The translations under genes and the position numbers were made by a program. From contig NZ_VNKO01000001.1 in assembly GCF_008033445.1 (NCBI RefSeq), forward strand, positions 228,222 to 292,221: 64,000 nt of DNA. Direction: 5' to 3'. The stretch is from Vulcaniibacterium gelatinicum. Its GTDB lineage: Bacteria > Pseudomonadota > Gammaproteobacteria > Xanthomonadales > Xanthomonadaceae. Positions within the stretch are counted from its first letter, which is position 1. Every line of letters begins with the position of its first letter. Shown here in pieces: positions 1 through 10,570 of this stretch. The notes below the pieces were generated by a model. It made no database searches, was not told the DNA's origin, and saw only the letters and a list, made by a program, of their open reading frames with translations.

Positions 1-1140
1 CGGCGGTTGCCGTACTGGGCCTGGGCCACGGGCGTGGTGCTGGCGTTGACCGTGGTGGCGTGGGTGGTGACCTGGGCGCCGAGCGATGAGGACGGGTTCT
101 TCCGCATCGCCACCCCGGACCGGGCCGCGCCGGCCGCCCTGCCGCCGGCCGAGGATCCGATCGAGAAGATGCTGCGTCCGCCACCGGAATCCCCGGCCCA
201 GCGCTGGATCAGCGCCGCCGAACGCCAGCTGGCTGCGCGCAGGCTGATCGCGCCGGCGGGCGACAACGCGGTCGCCAGCGCGGTCGAAGCCTGGCGCGCC
301 GATCCGCAGCACGAACGCATGGACGAGACCCTGGCCGCAGTGATGCAGGCGCTGGGCGAGCAGATGGCGCGCCGGCTGCGCGAGGGCGATGCGGCACGCG
401 CCCGCGAGTATCTCGCCCGTGCGCGCGAACTCGCTGCGCAGACCGCGCCGCTGGGCCCGCCGCTGCTGGCCAGGCTGCGCCCGCCGGCGGCCGAAGCCCT
501 CGCCGCGCGGGTGGCCGACGCCGAGCGCCGCGTCGCACGCCAGGACGCGCTGGCGGCGGCGGCCCTGGCCGAGGAGTTCACCGGCGACGCCGCGCTCGCC
601 CGCGCCCTGCGCGCGCGCGCCGAGAAGATCGCCCAGCCGGGGCAACGCATCGCCGACGATCCCGCCGGCACGGTCGTGGCCCGGGTGGGCGAGCGCATCC
701 TCGCGGCGATGCCGCGCCCGGTGACCCGCGGCGAGTACGCGCGCTTCGTCCAGGCCACCGGACGTGCCCCTGCGCTGTGCCGCGAGCGGCTGTCGCTGCT
801 GCGCGTGGTCGCCCCGCGCGACTGGCGCAACCCCGGCTTCGCCCTGACCGACGCCGGCCCCGCGGTCTGCGTCTCCTGGGCCGACGCCGAGGCCTACGCG
901 CGCTGGTTCAGCGGCACCAGCGGCCGCCAGTACCGCCTGCCCAGCGGCGCCGAGCGCCGCGCCCTGCCGCCGCTGGCCGGCGCCGGCCGCGCGGTCGCCG
1001 AATGGACCAGCGACTGCGCCCCCGGCTGCCGCCAGCGCTACGCCGCCGGCAGCTCCTGGCGCGGGGCGAGCGGCGCCCGCGCCCTGGATCCTGCGCGCGG
1101 CTACGACGACGTCGGCTTCCGCCTGGTGCGCGAACTTTAG
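1..1140 (+). CDS. SUMF1/FGE-like domain membrane protein, 5' partial
   Basis: The frame is open to the left edge, so the N-terminus is probably missing; a TTG at 7 could be read as a start but the frame continues before it. A membrane segment rich in W, V and L lies at the very start, followed by an acidic and Ala-rich helical region to about residue 215. The last 150 residues resemble the formylglycine-generating enzyme / EgtB-PvdO fold (a V-S-W-x-D-A-x-A-Y-A-x-W stretch, then RLPS-x-AE and a G-F-R-L ending). No catalytic Cys pair of a true sulfatase activator is evident, so it is more likely a regulatory or binding module than an enzyme. Its partner would lie upstream, outside the window. 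Confidence 0.6.
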   Translation, partial: RRLPYWAWATGVVLALTVVAWVVTWAPSDEDGFFRIATPDRAAPAALPPAEDPIEKMLRPPPESPAQRWISAAERQLAARRLIAPAGDNAVASAVEAWRADPQHERMDETLAAVMQALGEQMARRLREGDAARAREYLARARELAAQTAPLGPPLLARLRPPAAEALAARVADAERRVARQDALAAAALAEEFTGDAALARALRARAEKIAQPGQRIADDPAGTVVARVGERILAAMPRPVTRGEYARFVQATGRAPALCRERLSLLRVVAPRDWRNPGFALTDAGPAVCVSWADAEAYARWFSGTSGRQYRLPSGAERRALPPLAGAGRAVAEWTSDCAPGCRQRYAAGSSWRGASGARALDPARGYDDVGFRLVREL

Positions 1141-1173
1141 GCCGGCACGCGGCCGGCCCGTACAATCGCCGCC

Positions 1174-1830
1174 ATGCGCACCCCTTCCCTGCAGCGGCTG
1201 TTCATCGCCGGGTTGCTGACCTTGCTCCCGATCTGGCTCACCTGGATCGTGGTCAAGTTCGTGTTCGTGCTGCTGACCGACCTCAGCAAGCCGCTGGTCG
1301 AACCGCTCTCGCACCAGGTCGCGGCGCTCGACCCGCGCATGCTCGGCTGGGTGGACGACCCGTGGATGCAGACCGCGTTCTCGCTGCTGGCCACGCTGGG
1401 CGTGATCCTGCTGTCGGGGTGGATGGCGCGGCGCGTGGTCGGCCAGCGCCTGCTGGGCTGGTTCGAGGCGCTGGTGAGCCGGGTGCCGCTGGCCAGCACC
1501 ATCTACGGCAGCGCGCGCCAGCTGCTCGACATCCTGCAGACCAAGCCGGACGGCACCCAGCGCGTGGTGTTGATCGACTTCCCGCACACCGAGATGAAGT
1601 CCATCGGCTTCGTCACCCGCGTGATCCGCGAACAGGGCACCGGGCGCGAGCTGGCCGCGGTGTACGTGCCGACCACCCCGAACCCCACTTCCGGCTACCT
1701 GGAGATCGTGCCGGTGGAGAAGATGACCCCGACCGACTGGACCGTGGACCAGGCGATGAGCTTCATCATCAGCGGCGGCGCGGTGTCGCCCGAGTCCATC
1801 CCCTTCAGCCCGCCGGCGCGGCAGCCGTGA
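1174..1830 (+). CDS. DUF502 family inner-membrane protein
   Basis: This 218-residue protein has two hydrophobic segments near the N-terminus (about residues 8-30 and 65-85) with an L-P-I-W-L-T-W stretch typical of DUF502. A soluble domain follows, with LLGWFEALVSRVPL and a conserved IYGSARQL motif, as in the family. The molecular function is unknown; members are predicted inner-membrane proteins. Its stop codon overlaps the GTG start of the next gene, so the two are probably translated together. Confidence 0.85.
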   Translation: MRTPSLQRLFIAGLLTLLPIWLTWIVVKFVFVLLTDLSKPLVEPLSHQVAALDPRMLGWVDDPWMQTAFSLLATLGVILLSGWMARRVVGQRLLGWFEALVSRVPLASTIYGSARQLLDILQTKPDGTQRVVLIDFPHTEMKSIGFVTRVIREQGTGRELAAVYVPTTPNPTSGYLEIVPVEKMTPTDWTVDQAMSFIISGGAVSPESIPFSPPARQP

Positions 1831-2597
1831 GCGGCCACCCCCTCGACGACCGCGCCACGCGCCTGTTCATCGCGCTGGCGGCGTTCTTCTGCGTCAACGC
1901 GGTGCTGGCCGAGTTCATCGGGGTGAAGATCTTCGCCCTCGAGGACACGCTTGGCTTGCGGCCGCTGGAGTGGAACCTGTTCGGCCAGCGCGGCTCGCTC
2001 AACTTCACCGCCGGCACCCTGCTGTGGCCGCTGGTGTTCGTGTTCACCGACGTGATCAACGAGTTCTTCGGCCGCCGCGGGGTGCGCACGATCTCGTGGA
2101 TCGCCGTCGGCCTGATCCTGTACGGCTTCGTGTTCGCGTTCGCCGCGATCGCGCTGGCGCCGGCGCACTGGTGGGTGGAGGCGGCGCGCGACCAGGGCGT
2201 GCCCGACTACCAGGCCGCATTCGCCGCGGTGTTCGGCCAGGGCCTGTGGACCATCGCCGGCTCGGTCACGGCCTTCCTGGTCGGGCAACTCATCGACGTC
2301 AGCGTGTTCCACCGCATCCGCCGCGCCACCGGCGAGCGCTGGGTATGGCTGCGCGCCACCGGCTCGACCGCGGTGTCGCAGCTGCTGGACAGCTTCATCG
2401 TGCTCTACATCGCCTTCGTGATCGGCCCCCAGCAATGGCCGACCTCGCTGTGGCTGGCGGTGGGCACGATGAACTACGCCTACAAGATGCTGGCCGCGGT
2501 CGCGCTGATCCCGCTGATCTACCTGATGCGGCGCGCGATCACCGCCTACCTCGGGCGCGAGCGGGCCGCGCATCTGCGCCAGGCGGCGGCGCGCTGA
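1827..2597 (+). CDS. yhhQ: Queuosine precursor transporter (VUT/YhhQ family)
   Basis: 256 residues, six or so hydrophobic segments. It carries the family features: E-F-I-G-V-K-I-F near the first helix, the VFVFTDVINEFFG motif, and a late DSFIVLYIAF segment. Family members take up queuosine precursors such as preQ0/preQ1 or queuine across the inner membrane. I chose the GTG at 1827 because it overlaps the preceding stop (GTGA) and gives a normal family length; the frame runs far upstream without an earlier start matching the family. Queuosine-synthesis genes queA and tgt occur elsewhere in the window, so the cell both makes and probably salvages the modified base. Confidence 0.85.
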   Translation: MSGHPLDDRATRLFIALAAFFCVNAVLAEFIGVKIFALEDTLGLRPLEWNLFGQRGSLNFTAGTLLWPLVFVFTDVINEFFGRRGVRTISWIAVGLILYGFVFAFAAIALAPAHWWVEAARDQGVPDYQAAFAAVFGQGLWTIAGSVTAFLVGQLIDVSVFHRIRRATGERWVWLRATGSTAVSQLLDSFIVLYIAFVIGPQQWPTSLWLAVGTMNYAYKMLAAVALIPLIYLMRRAITAYLGRERAAHLRQAAAR

Positions 2598-2682
2598 ACG
2601 CGCGCGTCCGTGACCTTTGGCCCATGCCCGCCCGCCGGGGCGCGGCGAGGCTCGCGGGGTTGCCCTCCGCCCCGGAACCACC

Positions 2683-4494
2683 ATGACCGCCCGCCTGCCC
2701 GCCGCCCTCGCCCTGGCCCTTGCCACCGTCCTCGCCGGCCACGCGCCCGCCGCGCACGCCCAGGCCGCACCCGCCGCGCAGCGGCCCGCGGAGAGCAAGG
2801 CCGAGCGGCTCAACCGGCTGTACGAGGAGTTCTGGGAAGAGAGCCTCAGGCTCAACCCGATCCAGGCCACCTTCCAGGGCGACCCGCGCTACAACGACCA
2901 GCTGCCGGACTTCCTCTCGGCCGAGTACCGCCAGCAGGCGCACGACTTCACCGTGCGCTGGCTCGAGCGCGTCGAGGCGATCGGCCCCGAGGGCCTGAGC
3001 GGGCAGGACCTGCTGAGCTACCAGATCTTCGTGCGCGACGCGAAGCAGTCGCTGGAAGCCGAGCAGTTCCCGTCCTGGATGCTGCCGATCAACCAGTTCT
3101 ACAGCATCCCCAGCTTCATCGTCCAGCTCGGCTCCGGCACCGGCGCGCAGCCGTTCCGCACGGTCAAGGACTACGAGAACTGGATCGCCCGCGCCAGCCG
3201 CGTGCCGGTGCTGTTCGACAGCGCGATCGGCAACATGCGCCAGGGCATGCAAGCCGGCGTGGTGCAGCCGCGCGCACTGATGGTGAAGGTGCTGCCGCAG
3301 CTCGACGCGGTGATCAGGGACCAGCCGGAGCAGACCCTGTTCTGGGGCCCGATCGCGCGCATGCCGGCCGAGTTCTCCGCCGAGGACAAGGCGCGGCTGA
3401 CCGCCGCCTACCGCGACCTGATCGGCACCCGGATCCTGCCCGCGTACCGCAAGCTGCGCACCTTCATCGCCGAGGAATACCTGCCGGCCACGCGCGAGAG
3501 CCACGGCATGGACGCGCTGCCGAACGGCAAGGCCTGGTACGCGTTCAGCGCGCGCAGCAGCACCACCACCGACCTCACCCCGGAGCAGATCCACCGGATC
3601 GGCCTGGACGAGGTCGCGCGCATCCACGGCGAGATCCGCAAGGTGATGCAGCAGGTCGGCTTCAAGGGCTCGCTGCAGGAGTTCTTCAAGTTCATGCAGA
3701 CCGACCCGCGCTTCTCGTTCGCGAGCGAGGAAGCGCTGCTCGCCCACTATCGCGCACTGGAAGCGAAGATCAACCAAAGGATCCCCGGGCTGTTCTCGCT
3801 GATCCCGAAGTCGCCGTTCGAGATCCGCCCGGTCGAGCCGTTCCGCGCCCAGTCGGCGGCCGGCGGCCAGTACTTCCCGCCGAGCGAGGACGGCTCGCGC
3901 CCCGGCATCTTCTACGTCAACACCTACGACCTGCCCACGCGCAAGACCTGGGACGCCGAGGACCTGTACCTGCACGAGGCGATCCCCGGCCACCACTTCC
4001 AGATCGCGCTGCAGCAGGAGCTGACCAACCTGCCCAGGTTCCGCCGCTTCGGCGGCGAGACCGCCTTCGCCGAGGGCTGGGGCCTGTACGCCGAGTCGCT
4101 GGGCAAGGACCTCGGCGTGTACACCGACCCGTACAACTACTTCGGCTACCTGCAGAACGAGCTGTGGCGCGCGATCCGGCTGGTGGTGGACACCGGCCTG
4201 CACAGCAAGGGCTGGACCCGCGAGCAGGTGATCGCCTACATGCTCGAGAACTCGGCCGAGTCCGAGACCCAGGCCACCGCCGAGGCCGAGCGCTACATGG
4301 CCATCCCCGGCCAGGCGCTGGCCTACAAGATCGGCGAGCTCAGGATCAAGGAACTGCGCGCGAAGGCCGAGCAGGCGCTCGGCCCGAAGTTCGACGTGCG
4401 CGAGTTCCACGCCGAGGTGCTGAAGGACGGCGCGGTGCCGCTGGACGTGCTCGAGGACAAGATCGCGCGCTGGATCGCCTCGAAGCAGGGCTGA
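2683..4494 (+). CDS. Secreted DUF885 family metallopeptidase-like protein
   Basis: 603 residues starting with a clear signal peptide (MTARLPAALALALATVL, cleavage after AHAQ). DUF885 proteins are predicted zinc-dependent carboxypeptidases of the periplasm. The metal-binding core is visible as HEAIPGHH near residue 430, followed by a downstream ETAFAEGWGLYAE stretch with the expected glutamate ligand. I chose the ATG at 2683 because it opens directly on the signal peptide; an in-frame ATG at 2617 would add an unlikely proline- and arginine-rich leader. Substrate unknown. A GC hairpin follows the stop. Confidence 0.85.
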   Translation: MTARLPAALALALATVLAGHAPAAHAQAAPAAQRPAESKAERLNRLYEEFWEESLRLNPIQATFQGDPRYNDQLPDFLSAEYRQQAHDFTVRWLERVEAIGPEGLSGQDLLSYQIFVRDAKQSLEAEQFPSWMLPINQFYSIPSFIVQLGSGTGAQPFRTVKDYENWIARASRVPVLFDSAIGNMRQGMQAGVVQPRALMVKVLPQLDAVIRDQPEQTLFWGPIARMPAEFSAEDKARLTAAYRDLIGTRILPAYRKLRTFIAEEYLPATRESHGMDALPNGKAWYAFSARSSTTTDLTPEQIHRIGLDEVARIHGEIRKVMQQVGFKGSLQEFFKFMQTDPRFSFASEEALLAHYRALEAKINQRIPGLFSLIPKSPFEIRPVEPFRAQSAAGGQYFPPSEDGSRPGIFYVNTYDLPTRKTWDAEDLYLHEAIPGHHFQIALQQELTNLPRFRRFGGETAFAEGWGLYAESLGKDLGVYTDPYNYFGYLQNELWRAIRLVVDTGLHSKGWTREQVIAYMLENSAESETQATAEAERYMAIPGQALAYKIGELRIKELRAKAEQALGPKFDVREFHAEVLKDGAVPLDVLEDKIARWIASKQG

Positions 4495-4513
4495 TCGCAT
4501 CTGTGGCGGCAAG

Positions 4514-4538
4514 ACGACGGGCCGGTTCGTGCGGCCCT
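4514..4538. terminator. GC hairpin between convergent genes
   Basis: A GGGCCG / CGGCCC stem with a short loop lies between the stop of the DUF885 gene and the stop of the convergent FecR-like gene. The T-run after it is poor, so terminator function is a guess from position. Confidence 0.3.
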
Positions 4539-4563
4539 TCGGCGTTGACCGGGCGCGACGCGT

Positions 4564-5565
4564 TCAGGGCAGCGCGTCACGCCAGTTGCGCCACCACTGC
4601 TTCGGCGGCCGCGGGATCCGGTCCCACCACGCATTGATGGCGTGCACCCCGCCGGCCGCCCACGCGGCGCGATGGCGGGCGTCGTCCGCCGGTGCGCCGA
4701 TCAGCACGGCCAGCCGCGGGTACAGCGGGCCGTCGGCCAGCGACGGATGGCGCGTCAGCAGCGCCAGCAGGGTGTGCGCGTCGGTGGCGCGCGCGGCGGC
4801 GGCGATGCGGTGTTCGAGCGCGGTGTCGCGGCGCCCGGCGCGCAGCCCCGCGTCGAGCCGGGCGACGTCCACGCGGAACGGCGGCGCTGCGTCGCCGCGC
4901 AGCGGCACGCCGGCGCGGCCGGCGTCGAAGGCCAGCGTGTGGCCCTCGGGCACCAGCGTCTCCTCGGCGCCCACCTCGTGCGCGACCCAGCCGCTGCGCA
5001 CTGTCAGCCGGCCGCTGCCGTCGGCAGCCTGCCACAGGTCGAACTCGCAGCCCAGGTCAACGGTCTCCGCCGCGCCGTGGCGCACGCCGAAGTAGCCTGC
5101 CGGTGCCCAGATGCGCGCGCGGATGTGGCCCTGCTCCAATGCCACGCGGTGGCGGCCGGGGCCGGTGGCGACCAGCGCCAGGCGCGTGCGCGGCGAAACC
5201 TCGATCACGCCGATCCGTGCCACCTCGATGCGCGCCTGCTCGCCATCGCCGGTGACCAGCCGCTCGCCCGGCGCGAGCATGACGGCGCGGCCGTGCCCGC
5301 TGGCGACCACCGGCCACGGCGCGTCGGCTCGCCACTGCAGCCGCCACGGCAGCCACGCCGCCGCGCCGAGCAGCGCGATGCCGGCCACCGCCGCGGCGAG
5401 GCGCAGCGGCAAGCGGGTGCGACCACGCCGCAGCGCCGGTCGGGCCGCTGGCGGTGGCACCGCCGACGGCACGTGGCGGTAGCGCCGCAGCAGGCGCTCG
5501 AGCCGCTGCAGTTCGGCATCGCCGCCCGCGCCGGGCGACCACAACGGGTCATCAGGTCGCGACAT
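4564..5565 (-). CDS. FecR-like membrane-anchored (anti-sigma type) protein
   Basis: 333 residues from the ATG at 5565. A basic cytoplasmic N-terminus leads to one membrane segment (LPLRLAAAVAGIALLGAAAWL). A FecR-type beta domain follows (GHGRAVMLAPGERL, IEVSPRTRLAL, LEQGHIRARI, GYFGVRHGAAETVDLGCEFDL). FecR-domain proteins either transduce an envelope signal to an ECF sigma factor or act in other surface sensing. The start overlaps the end of the sigma-factor gene by 14 nt, so the two are co-translated and it is the likely regulator of that sigma factor. No TonB-dependent receptor is adjacent, unlike classic iron systems. Confidence 0.75.
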   Translation of the reverse strand: MSRPDDPLWSPGAGGDAELQRLERLLRRYRHVPSAVPPPAARPALRRGRTRLPLRLAAAVAGIALLGAAAWLPWRLQWRADAPWPVVASGHGRAVMLAPGERLVTGDGEQARIEVARIGVIEVSPRTRLALVATGPGRHRVALEQGHIRARIWAPAGYFGVRHGAAETVDLGCEFDLWQAADGSGRLTVRSGWVAHEVGAEETLVPEGHTLAFDAGRAGVPLRGDAAPPFRVDVARLDAGLRAGRRDTALEHRIAAAARATDAHTLLALLTRHPSLADGPLYPRLAVLIGAPADDARHRAAWAAGGVHAINAWWDRIPRPPKQWWRNWRDALP

Positions 5566-6109
5566 CGTCCACCTCCTCGCCGTCGGCCGCCACGCCCAGC
5601 GCCGCGCGCAGCCGCGCCATGCCACGGTGCAGGTTGACCCGCACCGACCCCGGCGACAGCCCGGTCAGGGCTGCGATCTCCGGCCCGCCGTAGCCCTCCA
5701 CCAGCCGCAGCGCCAGCGTCTCGCGGTACGCCGGTGGCAGCGTGCGGATCGCGCGCATCACGCGCGCGGCCTCGGCGGCGTCGTCCGGCCCGGCGTCGGC
5801 GCTGGCGACGTGATGCTCGTCATCCAGCGTGTCCAGCGGCGCCCGCGGGGCCGGCACGTTGTGGCGCGCGATCGCCGCGATCCAGGGACCGAAACGCTGC
5901 GGCTCGCGCAGCGTCGCCAGCCGTGCGAAGGCCTGGGCGAAGGTCTCCTGCACCAGTTCCTCGGCCTGCGCGCGCGGCGCCATGCCCAGATGGATCGCGT
6001 GCACCAGCGGCGCGAACGCGCGGTACAGCCAGGCGAATGCCGCCTGCGAACCGGCGCGCGCATCGCGCACCTGCCTGGCGATCTCCAACGGGTCCGGCGC
6101 TGTGCGCAT
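5552..6109 (-). CDS. ECF-type RNA polymerase sigma factor
   Basis: 185 residues with both expected parts: sigma region 2 (AFAWLYRAFAPLVHAIHLG ... AEELVQETFAQAFARL) and sigma region 4 (LPPAYRETLALRLVEGYGGPEIAALTGLSPGSVRVNLHRGMARLR). It would direct RNA polymerase to a small regulon in response to an envelope cue. The downstream overlapping gene encodes a membrane protein with a FecR domain, the probable regulator. The divergent neighbour is a secreted dioxygenase-like gene and is a candidate target, but I see no defining promoter motif. Confidence 0.85.
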   Translation of the reverse strand: MRTAPDPLEIARQVRDARAGSQAAFAWLYRAFAPLVHAIHLGMAPRAQAEELVQETFAQAFARLATLREPQRFGPWIAAIARHNVPAPRAPLDTLDDEHHVASADAGPDDAAEAARVMRAIRTLPPAYRETLALRLVEGYGGPEIAALTGLSPGSVRVNLHRGMARLRAALGVAADGEEVDDVAT

Positions 6110-6237
6110 CCGCGTCCTTGTCTGGTCTTCAAGGCCCGGAGGGGGCGACGGGGCCGGGCGTTAACCGCGCCACGCGGGTTAACGCCGCGGCTTCGGCGCC
6201 GCTCATGCGCTTCGAACCCACCTGCGGACCATGTCCC

Positions 6238-6909
6238 ATGCGCCTCCCCGCTTTCATCGTCGCCGCCGTCATTGCCCTCGCCTCGCTGTCAGCCGGCGTG
6301 GCGGCGGCGTCGCAACGCCCACCCGCGATCGTAGGGCTTCCCTGCGAGAGCTGCCGCGCGGCGCTGGCCGGCCTGCCCGCCATGCCGCCGACCATCGCGC
6401 GCCTGGCCCCGCCCGACGAACCCGGCGAACCGCTGCACGTGCACGGCACCGTCCGCGACGCCGCCGGGCGCCCGCGCGCCGGCGTCATCATCTACGCGCA
6501 CCAGACCGACCACCGCGGCCTGTACCCGCCCGCGCCGGCCGGCACGCCCGCGGCCGCACGCAGCCACGGCCGCCTGCGTGCATGGGCGCGCAGCGACGCC
6601 GAAGGCCGCTACGGCTTCCTGACCGTCCGTCCCGGAGGCTACCCCGGCACCGACATCCCGCAGCACATCCACCTGCACGTGATCGAGCCCGGCTGCGCGC
6701 TGTACTACATAGACGACGTGCTGTTCAGCGACGACCCACGGCTGACACCGGCGCAGCGCACCAAGCTCGACCAGGGTCGCGGCGGGCACGGCATCGCCAC
6801 TCCGGCACGCCGCAACGGCAGTTGGCGGGTGCGGCGCGACATCGTGCTCGGCCGCAACATCCCCGGTTACCCGGGCTGCGGGGCCGCGCCGACGGCAGGC
6901 GCGCGATGA
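6238..6909 (+). CDS. Secreted intradiol dioxygenase-like protein
   Basis: 223 residues with a signal peptide (MRLPAFIVAAVIALASLSA). The core resembles intradiol ring-cleavage dioxygenases: an LHVHGTVRDAAGRPRAGVIIYAHQTD beta strand set, a D-x-x-G-x-Y-G-F-x-T-x-R-P-G-x-Y-P motif and a P-x-H-I-H-L-H-V motif, which supply the tyrosine and histidine iron ligands of that fold. Secreted members are poorly characterised and may act on aromatic or lignin-like compounds, or may not be catalytic. The stop overlaps the start of the cytochrome b561 gene (ATGA), so a redox link is plausible but unproven. Confidence 0.75.
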   Translation: MRLPAFIVAAVIALASLSAGVAAASQRPPAIVGLPCESCRAALAGLPAMPPTIARLAPPDEPGEPLHVHGTVRDAAGRPRAGVIIYAHQTDHRGLYPPAPAGTPAAARSHGRLRAWARSDAEGRYGFLTVRPGGYPGTDIPQHIHLHVIEPGCALYYIDDVLFSDDPRLTPAQRTKLDQGRGGHGIATPARRNGSWRVRRDIVLGRNIPGYPGCGAAPTAGAR

Positions 6910-7466
6910 CCCGCACGGAACGCTACCCCGCCAGCGTGCGCGCCCTGCACTGGACGGTGGCCGCGCTGCTGCCGCTGCAGTGGGCACTGGGCTTCGTCGC
7001 CGAGCGCAGCGATCGCCACGCGCTGGCCGAGGCTCTGTTCGACGCACATTTCCAGCTGGGCGTGCTGCTGTTCGCGCTGGCGCTGCTGCGCATCGCCGCG
7101 CGCCTGTCCACGCCCGCGCCGGCACCGCTGCGGCCGGCGCCACCGCGCTGGCAGGCGTACCTGGCCCACGGCGTGCACCTGTCGCTGTATGCGCTGCTGC
7201 TGGCGCTGCCGGCCAGCGGCTACGTGATCTGGGTGTGGACGGGAGCCGACCGCAGCCTGCTCGGGCTGGTCGAGTTGCCGGCGCTGTTCACGCCGCCGCG
7301 CGACGACGAGGGCGGCCGCGCGCTGGCCTGGTACCTGCACGTCTACGGCGCCTGGCTGCTGCTCGCGCTGGCAGCGATGCATGCCGGCGCCGCGCTGTGG
7401 CACCAGTGGGTGCGGCGCGACGACCTGATCGGCCGCCGGATGCTTCGAGCCGTGTCGCGGCGGTAG
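6906..7466 (+). CDS. Cytochrome b561 family inner-membrane protein
   Basis: 186 residues, four membrane segments. It opens with RYPASVRALHWTVAALLPLQWALG, the family's first helix with its haem-ligand histidine. Further histidines sit in AHFQLGVLLFALALLRI, AHGVHLSLYALLLALPASGY and WYLHVYGAWLLLALAAMHAGAALWHQWV, the usual ligand positions for two b-type haems. It moves electrons between the quinone pool and a periplasmic or membrane partner. The ATG overlaps the stop of the preceding secreted dioxygenase-like gene, which makes that protein the obvious candidate partner. Confidence 0.85.
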   Translation: MTRTERYPASVRALHWTVAALLPLQWALGFVAERSDRHALAEALFDAHFQLGVLLFALALLRIAARLSTPAPAPLRPAPPRWQAYLAHGVHLSLYALLLALPASGYVIWVWTGADRSLLGLVELPALFTPPRDDEGGRALAWYLHVYGAWLLLALAAMHAGAALWHQWVRRDDLIGRRMLRAVSRR

Positions 7467-7519
7467 TTTCGCCGTCGGCGGCGTCTCGCGGCCCGGTGCC
7501 GACGGCGCACCAATGAGCA

Positions 7520-7540
7520 AGGGCCGGCATTGCCGGCCCT
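7520..7540. terminator. Hairpin between convergent genes
   Basis: A perfect 9-bp stem (AGGGCCGGC / GCCGGCCCT) with a 3-nt loop lies between the ends of the cytochrome b561 gene and the convergent helicase gene. It could serve both strands. No strong T-run follows. Confidence 0.4.
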
Positions 7541-7561
7541 CGTGACTCGTCGCGAAGCGCC

Positions 7562-8923
<1,362 letters not shown>

Positions 8924-9199
8924 GGGAAGCTCCGGTGGTCACGGCCGGCCCGGGGCCGCCGTGGGACTCGTAGCTTTCCTTGGAACCGCGCTGCGAGCGT
9001 TGGATGGACACGGCCGGTGGCACCGGGCCGCGCCTGCGCGACGAAAGGCGTGCGGGATATGGGCCGCCGGAGAGACCGGACGGCGGGCTAACCGGGAAAA
9101 CGGATCAGCCGTGCGCAGGAGGGGCGCACTCTACGCGAGCGCAGGGCCGGACGCCAGCGGCGGCCGGGGTGCCGTTCAGGGTCGCCCGCCCCGATCGGC

Positions 9200-10570
9200 T
9201 CACACCTCGAGCTCGGTTCCCGGCCGCACCAGCACCGCCTGCCGCCCGTAGAGTTCGTTGATCTCGCCGGCCAGGGCCTCGCGCGCGCGGTCCTCGCCGT
9301 GCACCAGGGCCACCGGCGGGTGGCCGTCGAAATGGCCGTACCACTCGAGCAGGCCGCGCTGGTCGGTGTGCGCGGACAGCCCGCCCACGGTGTGGATGGT
9401 GGCGCCCACGCGCACGTCGCGGCCGTGGATGCGCACCCAGCGCGCGCCGTCCACCAGCCGGCGGCCGAGCGTGCCCTCGGCCTGGTAGCCGACGAACACC
9501 ACGTGCGTGCTGCGCCGGTCCAGGTGATGGCGCAGGTGGTGGACGATGCGGCCGCCGTTGGCCATGCCGCTGCCGGCGATCACGATCGCCCCGCTCTCGA
9601 TGCGGTTGATCGCCTGCGAGTCCTCGGTCGTCTCGCTGTAGCGCAGGTTGGGCAAACGGAACGGATGCGGCTTGCTGCGCCAGACCTCGCGCGCCTGCTC
9701 GTCGAACAGGTCCTCGTGGCGGCCGTACACGCCGATCACCTTGGTCGCCATCGGACTGTCGAGGAAGATCCGCCAGCGCGACAGGCCCCAGTCGTCCCAG
9801 TGCCGGGCGAACCAGTACAGGATCTCCTGGGTGCGCCCGACCGCGAACGCGGGGATCAGCACGTTGCCGTGCTCGCGTGCGGCATGCTCGAACACCTCGC
9901 CCAGTTCCTGCACGGTGGCCGCGCGCTCGCGGTGGTTGCGGTCGCCGTAGGTGGACTCCATCAGCACCAGGTCGGCCTCGCGCACGGGCGTCGGGTCGCG
10001 CAGGATCGGCGAGCCCTTCGGGCCGAGGTCGCCGGAGAACACCAGCTTGCGGCGCTCGGCCCACAGCTCGACGATCGCCGACCCCAGGATGTGGCCGGCG
10101 TCGCGCAGCACGATCTCCACGCCGGGCGCCACCTGGGTGCGCGCGTGGTAGCGCAGCGGCCGCACGTGGGCGAGCGCGGCGTGCACGTCCTCGCGGGTGA
10201 ACAGGGGCGGCAGGTACGGCCCGCCGTTGCGGTGGCGGTTGGCGCGCGCGGCGTCGGCCTCGGCCAGCGTGGCCGCGTCCAGCAGCATCACCGGCAGCAG
10301 GTCGGCGGTGGCGGCCTGGGTGTAGATCGGGCCGCGGAAGCCGCGCTTGACCAGCAGCGGCACCCGGCCGATGTGGTCGATGTGGGCGTGGCTGAGGACC
10401 ACGGCGTCGATCCGCGCCGGGTCGAACGGGAACGGATCGGCGTTGCGCCGCTCCGCCTCCGGGCTGCCCTGGATCATCCCGCAGTCCAGCAGGATCCGGT
10501 GGCCGTTGGCCTCGACCTCGTGCAGCGAGCCGGTGACCTCGCCGGCGGCGCCGTGGAAATGCACCCGCAT
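9200..10570 (-). CDS. MBL-fold beta-CASP RNA exonuclease/endonuclease family protein
   Basis: 456 residues from the ATG at 10570, which opens on the strand MRVHFHGAAGEVTGS typical of the family. Metal ligands appear in LSHAHIDHIGRVPLL (HxHxDH) and later in FSGDLG. A beta-CASP insertion follows (LMESTYGDRNH, PAFAVGRTQEILYWF), and the C-terminal H-T-VGGLSAHTD-Q motif is present. Proteins of this architecture process or degrade RNA (CPSF73-like). The open frame extends to 10648, but the extra residues do not match the family. It stands alone between helicase and peptidase genes. Confidence 0.85.
   Translation of the reverse strand: MRVHFHGAAGEVTGSLHEVEANGHRILLDCGMIQGSPEAERRNADPFPFDPARIDAVVLSHAHIDHIGRVPLLVKRGFRGPIYTQAATADLLPVMLLDAATLAEADAARANRHRNGGPYLPPLFTREDVHAALAHVRPLRYHARTQVAPGVEIVLRDAGHILGSAIVELWAERRKLVFSGDLGPKGSPILRDPTPVREADLVLMESTYGDRNHRERAATVQELGEVFEHAAREHGNVLIPAFAVGRTQEILYWFARHWDDWGLSRWRIFLDSPMATKVIGVYGRHEDLFDEQAREVWRSKPHPFRLPNLRYSETTEDSQAINRIESGAIVIAGSGMANGGRIVHHLRHHLDRRSTHVVFVGYQAEGTLGRRLVDGARWVRIHGRDVRVGATIHTVGGLSAHTDQRGLLEWYGHFDGHPPVALVHGEDRAREALAGEINELYGRQAVLVRPGTELEV

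Noticed and set aside
777..1826. Extended N-terminus for the queuosine precursor transporter reading frame
   Set aside because: The frame is open upstream but encodes arginine-rich noise overlapping two real genes; the GTG at 1827 gives the family start.
8924..9199. Possible small gene or RNA between rhlE and the beta-CASP gene
   Set aside because: Short frames there show no ribosome site, no family sequence and no stable RNA fold that I can support.
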